Positions 56,780 through 64,000 of a stretch of DNA of 64,000 nt are shown piece after piece. A program made the position numbers and the translations under genes. Position 1 is the first letter of the stretch. Each line of letters begins with the position of its first letter. Under the pieces are notes generated by a model. That model was given only the letters and a program-made list of their open reading frames with translations, was not told the DNA's origin and made no database searches. Source of the DNA: Dryomyza anilis (taxonomy: Eukaryota > Arthropoda > Insecta > Diptera > Dryomyzidae); the NCBI GenBank assembly GCA_951804985.1, contig OX638130.1, positions 36,005,394 through 36,069,393 on the forward strand, read 5' to 3'.

Positions 56780-58930
56780 TTACATTCAACTGGCGCTGAC
56801 GCCAGTTAGAAATACCAAGCGTTGTCAGGTTGTCCTTGTTCCAACGCAGAATTGGACGACCTCTTCTACGCTGTCCACCTTTGAGCCTCGATAGCTGGAG
56901 TGTTTTCATCCATTCGTTCGACATGGCCTAGCCAGCGAAGTCGCTGGATCTTGATGCGCTTGACTATGTCAATGTCGTCGAATAACTCGTACAGCTCATG
57001 GTTCATACTGTTTCAATACTCGTTAGCAAAGCAGATAGGGCCAAAGATTTTACGGAGAATCTTTCTCTCGAACGCTCCCAGTACTCTCTCATCGGTGGAG
57101 GACAACGTCCATGTTTCTGCACCATAAAGTAGGACGGGCATGATGAGTGACTTGTAGAGCGTTATTTTTGTCCGGCGAGAGAGGGCTCTACTTTTCAATT
57201 GCTTACCAAGCCCAAAGTAGCACCTGTTGGCAAGAGTTATTCTCCGTTTAATCTCCAGGCTGACGTCGTTGTTGCTGTTAATGCTGGATCACAAATATCA
57301 CGTCGAACTTGTGGGTTAAAAAATCAGCTTTTTGTCAAAGACGCACGGACTCCTTTCTGCTTGTTGACACAAGGAACTTCGTCGTGTCCTCGTTCACCAC
57401 TAGACCCATTCGACGCGACTCTTTCTCCAATCTGGAGAATGCTGCGCTGACTGCTCGTGTGCTCCTGCCAATGATATCAATATCATCGACATATGCAAGC
57501 AGCATGACACTTTTGTTGAGTATAGTGCCGCTTTGACGGAGTTCGGCAGCTCGAACTATTTTCTGCATCAATAAATTAAAAAAGTCGCACGATAGGGAGT
57601 TATCATCACCGGTCAGCAATTTAGAGAAGTGAGCCCTCCATATCTTCAGTGTGCTCTGGATATCTGTGACTAGATTCCCGTTTTCATCTTTACAAGAAGA
57701 GGCTCCGGATTTTGAACCTTAGGCTAGGCGTCTTATTTTCTCGAAGAATTTTCGAGCCTCATCCTGTCCCCATGCATCTCAATCTCCTCACACTCACGTC
57801 TTTCTGCCTCGCTTTTTTTACGCCTGAAAAGACGTCACTCTTCCCTTCTCTTCTCTTTGTATCGCTCCTTCGCAGCTCGCGTAGCTACTGACTGCAGGGT
57901 GGATTTGTACGCAGCGTCTTTCTCTGCAGTGGCCGCGCGACTATCTTGGTCATACCACTGATTCCTCAAGGGGCGTTGGAATCCAAGCACCTCTTCGGCA
58001 GCCGTACGCATAGTGCAGGAGATATGATTCCACTGCGCGCTTATATCATCAAGAGGAGGAGTGCTTTGTCTAAGCAGGTATGAGAGTCGAGTGGAAAAGG
58101 CTTGCGTTGTCTGTTGTGATTGCAGCTTTCCGACGTCTAGCTTTCTCTGCGTTTGGTTCCGTACGTTCTTCGCAGCGCTTAAGCGTGCGCGGACCTTGGC
58201 TGCAAAAAGGTAATGATCCGAGTCCATATTGGCACCTCGGATAGTGCGTACGTCCATCACGCTCGAAGCTTGCCTTCCGTCAATCACAACGTGATCAATT
58301 TTCACCTCTTCCGCAACCGTACGCATAGAGCAGGAGACATGGTTCCACTGCGCGCTTATATCATCAAGAGGAGGAGTGCTTTGTCTAAGCAGGTGTGAGA
58401 GTCGAGTGGAAAAGGCTTGCGTTGTCTGTTGTGATTGCAGCTTTCCGACGTCTAGCTTTCTCTGCGTTTGTTTCCGTACGTTCTTCGCAGCGCCTAAGCG
58501 GATTGTTGCCAGCCTTTCGTCCACGGGCGTGAACCTAGAGACAAGGTGGCGGAGTCTCTTGCCGACCACAAATCCACATCCAAATTCGTGTCTCTCCGCA
58601 TGGCAGCTGTAGTAGATATCACAGGACGCTTGTTTCCAACAGCCCTGTCCCGTCCATCGCATCTCCTGGATAGCGGTGATGTCAGCCTTATATTTTTCGA
58701 GGACATCTGCCAGCTGGATAGAGGCACCTTCCCTATAAAGGGTCCGGACATTCACGGTGCATATCCGTAAATAATGGTCCTTAAAACGTTTGCGTGGGTC
58801 GCCATCGTGGTAATCGGTCGTTATCCGAGGCTTCTTTTGTGTTTTCATTGGGCGCATAGGTTTTTTCAGTGGTGGGACCCAAACCCAACGCACGAACCCT
58901 CTCTCTGAGAGAGATGTTCACCACTCACTT
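56780..58930 (-). pseudogene. RTE-type LINE, rearranged
   Basis: In minus-strand order: endonuclease (58500-58893) with LRICTVNVRTLYREG, ITAIQEMRWTGQG and GCGFVVG. A rearranged region (57850-58495) follows, in which a ~190-bp segment occurs twice around IDHVVIDGRQASSVMDVRT. The RT palm (57335-57619) is reduced to LSCDFFN and LLAYVDDIDIIG (YVDD box), because the fingers are deleted between 57600 and 57840. The thumb/connection (57013-57198) contains ITLYKSLIMPVLLYGAETW, and the C-terminal region (RLRWLGHVERMDENTPA) extends to about 56780. These phrases are those of RTE/BovB-like LINEs. Stops and deletions make it inactive. Plus-strand ORFs here are shadows. Confidence 0.88.
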
Positions 58931-59160
58931 TAGCCGACTTCTACACCGGGTGGTGTAGAGCCGTTTCCAAGGGCTTCCGCACGGAGGACTTCCACCGAAG
59001 TGGAAGCGTCGCCATTTGACAAATTGTCAAATGGTGACCAGTGAGTTGACTTCAGACGACACCGACAAGGATTGCTCTGGCTTCGCCATGTTGAAGCGCT
59101 CAGACACGTTGCCTTGTGATAATCGCCCCCATAGCCCCCGTCACTAACACAGTTTATGTT
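58931..59160 (-). other. Probable 5' region of the RTE-type LINE
   Basis: GC-richer than its surroundings and continuous with the LINE. It contains a palindrome CCATTTGACAAATTGTCAAATGG at 59012-59034 and GGTGGTGTAGAGCC / CTACACCGGGTGGTG phrases. No ORF. Confidence 0.45.
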
Positions 59161-59559
59161 ACGTAAAATAATTCGTTAATTTACCAGTAATTTAATCGTC
59201 ACTTCCCTGCAGTGAAATCTAAACTAGTAGCATATATATGTAGTATTTATATTAGTAACATGTTTCTAGATTAGTAACTAGTTAAAATGGATGCAGAGAA
59301 AACCAGTTAAAAAAATGTTTCGTAGAATAACGTATCAAAATTGTGAAAAACAAAATTAATTTTGAAATACAAATTATATATTATTTATTTATTTTGTAGG
59401 AAACATCTTACTTTTTAATTTTGTGGTGGGTTCCATCGTGTGATTTGTTTTATTTCTTTCCGTTTTATTTCTTTAAGCTCATAAAATTTAACAAATAACC
59501 TATTTGAAAGGCATTTCTTAAATATTTGAAAATGCCTTACTACCGTATCTTGATAAAAA
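59161..59559. other. AT-rich stretch, no gene seen
   Basis: Nothing recognised. The left part of the 59415-59663 ORF lies here without domain support. Confidence 0.4.
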
Positions 59560-59745
59560 GCCGCCCAGTCTCTCTTCCTACGTAGTCCACCATCAAGTTT
59601 CATTTCAAGACATTTCTTGACTGGAGCCAATTCATACATTCGTCCCACATGACATAGACACAAAACTGTTTGATCTTGATGCGCTTAACTATATCAGTTG
59701 TCGTCGAACACGTTACAGCTCTAGTGTTCCAAATGGTAAATAGTA
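59560..59745 (-). pseudogene. RTE-type LINE C-terminal fragment
   Basis: Minus-strand CHVGRM...APVKKCLEMKLDGG (59590-59660) resembles the GHV.RM...AP end block of RTE proteins. The DNA at 59640-59735 (TTGATGCGCTTAACTATATC, CATTCGTCCCACATGACATAG) aligns with 56905-56985 of the neighbouring LINE. It is too short to say whether this is a separate insertion or a duplicated piece. Confidence 0.6.
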
Positions 59746-59953
59746 ACCAGTTTAAAGTAGGATTAAAAGTACTAGGGTATAGACTGACTGTAAAAAATTA
59801 GTCGACTTAAATAAAATGCAAGAGGAGACAATTGACACATCGTAGGACATGAACATTGAAAAAATTACAGTTCATTGTATGAAAATGGGGTCGAATTCGG
59901 GCTTGTTGAGTGTCTACGGAGAACTAGACCAATACTAGACCAATACTAGTCAC

Positions 59954-59982
59954 AAACATATATTCAATTGTATCTCATTGTA
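59954..59982 (+). repeat. 29-bp match to the LINE left edge at 38419
   Basis: Positions 59954-59982 are identical to 38419-38447 (AAACATATATTC...CTCATTGTA). Sequence to the left of both differs. It is interpreted as the left border of the large duplication or a remnant of the same LINE. Confidence 0.65.
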
Positions 59983-60047
59983 AAGGGTTTTTCAACAGGG
60001 ACGCTACAAAGTAGAGTGACAGGGACAGCAATCGACGCCATTTTTCT

Positions 60048-60217
60048 TGCCGCTCTTTTGACATTTCTCTTCAGTAAGGTTTGCCATTTCATGATGAAAA
60101 GATATACGAATTCGAATTTTGGTAGTAAATTTTAATAATTTCGACTAGTTGTTGGCTCGTATATCTTTCCATCCTGAAATGGCAAACCTTACTAAAGAGA
60201 AATGTAAAAGAGCGGCA
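60048..60217. mobile_element. 170-bp fold-back (hairpin) element at the duplication breakpoint
   Basis: The left arm starts TGCCGCTCTTTTGACATTTC and the right arm ends with its near-complement GAAATGTAAAAGAGCGGCA. The arms are about 62 nt each and share AAGGTTTGCCATTTCA. The right end lies directly against the first base of the duplicated gag segment (60218/60219). Confidence 0.85.
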
Positions 60218-60218
60218 C

Positions 60219-60976
60219 TTAAATGCTGTTAGCACAGAATTTAATAGTTCCGTGTTAAAAATGTCCGTTGGCAGGTTTTTCTTTTTATACATTGTATCGG
60301 CTATGTCGTTTGCGTTCGACTGCAATACTTCTAAACGCCTTGCAAACGCCCTTAAACTTTCCCCTCCACCTTGATATGCCTGTCTTATGTTGTATTGAAC
60401 TGAATCTAATGTAGCCACCTTTAAATATGTGCTTTTAAGTAATTCAAACAACTCATCTAAATCATCTATTTTCTTGGTCCTCACTAATTCGTATGCATCT
60501 CCATCAAGACGCAGTTTAATACAAATCATGAATTCCTCCTGATTTTCTTCAGTTATTTTAAGGTTCGCTGCCTTACAACCGTCTATAAATCTAAGAAGCT
60601 CCGTTTTTAGGAACGGTGAATCTTCGCCTTTGAACACCGGGACCAGATTTCGTACGCATTTCGAAATATCGTCTGTCGGTATTTCAATTATTGTTATATC
60701 TTTTGTTATGCTTTCTAAATTTTCTTCTGTTCTTCAAGCTTCTTTATGGTATAACGATGTTTCGTGTGCTAAGTTTACTTCCGCCTCTAAAAATATGATT
60801 TTCGAATCCAATTCCCTTACTTTGTTATTTGCCTCTTCGACTGACTTGAATTCTAACCTTGGTTGTTGACGTAGTGCCCTAGCTACTGATTCATCAGAAA
60901 TAAATTTATCTTTCAACAATGCTCTTAATTTTTTTTTTAATTTTTCCGCCTCTATACTGCAGGCGTGGTCTAACAA
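60219..60976 (-). pseudogene. Element 1 gag N-terminal part, copy B
   Basis: Almost identical to 51030-51787. The frame from 60976 breaks near 60735, where an ORF stop replaces one codon (CTTCAAGCTTC against CTTAAAGCTTC in copy A). It resumes to 60219, where it runs out of the gag into the hairpin element. It has no protease, RT or integrase downstream, so it is a truncated 5' end of the retroelement. Confidence 0.92.
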
Positions 60977-61874
60977 CTCCTGTTTTTCTGCTAATTTATA
61001 ATTTATTTTTTTAGTTAATGCAGCAAATTCGCCTTTCCAGCCTTTTATCTCTTATATTTTATTCTCACTTTTGTGTTCCAAGAAATATATTAATTCTTCG
61101 AACACGACATCTACTCCTTCTACTTTAGAAAAAACCTATGTGTTACTAACTTTATTTTTTATTAATTGAAAATGTTTTTTATTATTTACTTCGAGGGCTC
61201 AACCACAATTTATCCGTAAACCTGTCCAATTGCCCTAGAATGTTTCCGTATGCTAACTGTAATTGTTCCAATTCCGCCATATATTTATCAACGACAAAAA
61301 AAAAATTCCAATTTATTTCATAGAACACTCAACAGTTCACGTAGCTCCACAATGTTATAAAAAAAATATTATAATTTTTTTAAATTTTAAATCTGTTGAC
61401 TAAAATCAGATATTTTATAATAATGTAAAATTTTTAATTAAATTGACCATGTTATAAAAATAAAAATATTTCAAATTTTCAAAATCTTTAAAATGTATTT
61501 TATTCTCATTTAAATTTTAAAATGAAAATTATATTTTAAATGTTCTAAAATTTTTTAAATTTAAAAAAAAATCAAAAATTCCGTTTCATATTAATTTTAG
61601 AAATAATCTTATTTACTTATCTGAGTTTGATATTAAATAAATTTCCTATTTTCTTTTTATTTCGTTTGTTATTTAATCTTAATTTCCATTTGTATATTTA
61701 TATATTCAATTTGTATTTATTACTTTATTAAACACTGTAATAATTGTTTAAATTTTCTGCTGTTACTCACGTATTTTCAACAGAAAAATTAAATAATCAC
61801 CATTTATTTTGTGATTTTTAGTCCTTTTCTTCCTTCTATCGTCCTTCTTCTCTCGGTCCCTGAGAGCGTTGTTT
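60977..61874 (-). other. Element 1 5' leader, copy B (uninterrupted)
   Basis: Same leader as 51788-53806 but without the GTCT-type repeat and with a single copy of the ~290-bp segment. It therefore shows the ancestral state of that site. Confidence 0.85.
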
Positions 61875-61892
61875 GAGAAACCGGCTGCGCCA
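61875..61892 (-). other. Primer binding site, copy B
   Basis: Identical TGGCGCAGCCGGTTTCTC on the minus strand, three bases from the LTR. Confidence 0.75.
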
Positions 61893-61895
61893 AAA

Positions 61896-62503
61896 TGTTG
61901 TAAGTTAAAAGGTCCTTCTACTAGGACTTTAACTTGATCCTATTTATACTTACTGAGTCCTTTTTACTTTCTTTATATTATTTAAAACAACCGGGTCTTT
62001 TTTATTTTAAGACACTTTATTTCGCTTTAAAAGTTGGTTACACTTATACTTAACACTTATTTGTAGACAGTTCAGCTTATCGAAAACAATTGAATCTTAG
62101 TCTATACTTAACTTCTACTTAACACCGCGTATTCTTACAATTTCACAATAAATTGAGTAATTACATCATGCTAAAATAACTTAGTCAGCGTATTTATAAT
62201 TTCACAATAAATTGAATACTTTCATCATCCTAAAATAACTAAGTCAGCATTTATTTGTGTGATCTGAGTGACCTATTTAACGTGGGCGTGTATACCTATG
62301 CTATGTTAAGCGGTGTGCGCCAAGACAATTAAATGCTGTTTGTGTTTAACATGCATAATGCTTAACCCTAAAAGTATGCCATAAAGAAAAATATACTGGT
62401 TATGTTATATTGTGGATCAGAAGCACGCTGTAAGTTCCACGATTATGATACACAACAGTGGATCATATGTAAGCAGTGAACTCTACGATTATGATACACA
62501 ACA
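61896..62503 (-). repeat. Element 1 5' LTR, copy B (608 bp)
   Basis: Differs from the copy A LTR at only a few positions. It keeps the 4-bp ACTT that copy A lost near 53880 and also carries the extra 46-bp end repeat. Both differ from the 3' LTR at about a dozen shared positions. This supports duplication of the locus after the retroelement inserted. Confidence 0.9.
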
Positions 62504-63440
62504 AACCAACCATTTATGCAGTAAAGGAAAACTCTATTTGGAATACTTTATCAAATTTTCATGTAACAGATAATAAAGCTTGTGACATTATTAATGACAT
62601 ATTTTTAGGCGTTGTAAGATACAATCTTTCAAAAATTTTGAATTATTTTATATATGAAAAAAAAATATTTTTCCTTGGACGCATTTAATTATCGAAAGCA
62701 AATGTTTGCTTATGATTTACATTTTATTGCAAATATAAGCCGTCCTATAAGCAATACACAAATAAATGGAAACATAAAATTTAACGCTGGTGAAATTAAA
62801 ACATTCTTAATCATTTGTACTGACCCAGTATACATATTTTTAGTTAACTTTGTTGATATTATAACACTTGAAGATTTTGCTACAGACATATTAAACAGCT
62901 TAAGTTATTTGATAAGTATTCACAACCAATTTTATTTGGACTTTTTTAAAGAAAAATTATAACCCAAATTTCATTTCATGGTGCACTACAGCAACGTTAT
63001 AAAAGAAATAGGTCCACTTAAATATTTGTGGTGCTTTAGATTTAAGGGTAAACACCAATTTTTTAAGCAATATTGTCACGTTATTAATACAAAAATTAAT
63101 ATACCATATACATTATCCATAAAAAGTTCTCTGCAGTTTTCACACTCTATACTACAAAATGCATTTTTCCGTACAAAATTCTCACAAATAAAAAATAGGT
63201 TATACATTGATTTGACCATTCTGCCATATTATCAACATGTGTGTACAGATTTTACTGTTGGAACTGAAGTAGATAGTTTAAATTATAATGGATGTTTTTT
63301 TAAATAGAATTATTTTGTAAAATTTAATGTCTCAGTATTACAGATACTACATATTTTTTTTGGATTTGAAGAATCGTGTTTTTTGATATGTCAAAAAGTC
63401 AGAGTATTATATTCAGAACATTTTCAGACTTAAAAAAATT
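62504..63440 (+). pseudogene. Large conserved protein of the DNA unit, 3' part (copy B, longer)
   Basis: Follows the LTR through AACCAACCATT in the same frame as copy A (PTIYAVKEN, then FHVTDNKACDIINDIFLGVV). It continues with sequence missing from A: GEIKTFLII, a helical stretch to 62962, a frameshift, then NVIKEIGPLKYLWCFRFKGK and HQFFKQYCHVINTKINIPYT (about 62985-63105). This block corresponds to the family's strongly conserved GPL.H.WCMRFE.KH motif. A stop at 63305-63307 and further shifts follow. It is the best evidence in the window for the identity of the protein. A transposase function is suspected but unproven. Confidence 0.7.
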
Positions 63441-64000
63441 ATAAAAGCACGGGATTGCTATTATTTAAAAAATATTGAATATTTTCATATTCTGTTAAAA
63501 ATTATAAATTAAACAACGAAGAAAATTTTTAGTTAATTATTATTTTTTATTATTTATAATTATAAGTAATTTTCTTTTATGAACCACTATAAATTTATAT
63601 GTACTACCTAGTCATGTCATGAAATGTAGCATTTATTTATTAAAAATAAAAATTTTATAAAAATTAAAAATATGAATTGTTTTTTTTACAATTTTCAGGA
63701 GTATTTGTCAAGAAATTTAGTTTTTAACGCAACAACTAATTTTTAAAAGTTTCAACAATAAAAATTCTTAGATTAAATATTTAATTCTTAAAGTAATTTA
63801 AAAATAAATTGCTTGTCAGAAGATTTTATATTCTTAAAATTCCAACAACTACATTCCTTCATCTAAGAATTTTTATTGTTAAGCAATTATGAATTTCGGA
63901 ATTGTTGATATAAGAACGCCGCGTAGTTGGGCACGTTTTAACCCACATAAATTTTTGAATTAAAGTATAAAATTGTTGGCATTACAATTTTTTTCTGTGT
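63441..64000 (+). other. 3' non-coding end of the DNA unit, copy B
   Basis: Same as 54835-55386, ending TTTTTTTCTGTGT at the window edge. Whether the LINE 3' piece follows is not visible. Confidence 0.6.

Larger units (their letters stand above)
60218..64000. repeat. Segmental duplication, copy B of 51030-55388
   Basis: From TTAAATGCTGTTAGC (60219; copy A 51030) to the window end, the sequence matches copy A closely and in the same orientation. There are two differences: copy B lacks the 835-bp inserted repeat with its flank duplication, and it retains 543 bp (62711-63253) lost from copy A. Offset is about 9.2 kb. The right border is outside the window. Confidence 0.92.

Noticed and set aside
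57199..57536. Plus-strand ORFs of 75-83 codons
   Set aside because: Antisense to the RTE-type LINE RT and connection region.
60219..62503. Copy B as an independent retroelement insertion
   Set aside because: Flanking sequence on the right is the same DNA unit with the same AACC junction as copy A, and the LTRs share copy A's private differences. Duplication explains this better.

Overview
The window is AT-rich, intron-poor, repeat-dominated nuclear DNA from an insect, most likely a fly (Diptera). The evidence is indirect: errantivirus-type Ty3/gypsy elements with an env-like gene, jockey/CR1-, LOA- and RTE-type LINEs, hAT and TA-target MITEs, long (TA)n tracts, and dispersed repeats with a GTCT-rich core like the fly DINE-1/mini-me group. 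No intact host gene is visible. The only possible host-type coding sequence is a short GC-rich relict with two in-frame stops at 24375-24638. Nearly every protein-like segment is a decayed transposable element.

Layout. 1-9850: tandem and dispersed repeats, a 1.4-kb fold-back element with (TA)n inside, a 2.27-kb non-autonomous hAT element (4215-6481) and a second hAT-like element (7879-9842) carrying a tRNA-derived SINE. 10690-13650: plus-strand Ty3/gypsy pol relict split by about 1 kb. 16851-17707: TA-target MITE containing a 107-codon ORF of unknown origin. 19207-22714: CR1/jockey-like LINE interrupted by a 907-bp element with 16-bp terminal inverted repeats and a TTA duplication. 22768-23640: errantivirus-type env fragment. 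25010-27193: two more SINE copies and a long (TA)n. 26150-34160: minus-strand gypsy-type relict (element 2) broken up by a SINE, a MITE, a GTCT-type repeat and other inserts. 34163-38244: 4.1-kb element with CACACAGA ends that contains an RNase H-bearing LINE.

38419-55770 is the centrepiece. A jockey-like LINE (38419-40050, resuming at 55390-55770) is split by about 15.3 kb. The insert is a DNA-transposon-like unit whose coding region joins a SAMD3-like protein, two C2H2 zinc fingers and a large protein from a multicopy, poorly described family seen in fish, cnidarians and insects. That coding region is itself split by a minus-strand errantivirus-type retroelement (42766-54432: LTR-PPT-env-INT-RNaseH-RT-PR-gag-PBS-LTR, 4-bp duplication AACC). 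Removing each insert restores the reading frame of the sequence it interrupts, so the order of insertion can be read as LINE, then DNA unit, then retroelement.

55771-64000: a MITE with GGCCGGTTTTACAG-type ends, an RTE-type LINE with an internally duplicated endonuclease region, a short hairpin element, and then (60218-64000, running off the window) a second copy of the right end of the retroelement plus the 3' part of the DNA unit. This copy lies about 9.2 kb from the first and keeps 543 bp that the first has lost. The retroelement proteins (gag, protease, RT, RNase H, integrase, env) would have formed one replication system, but frameshifts and stops in gag, protease, RT and env make this copy inactive.
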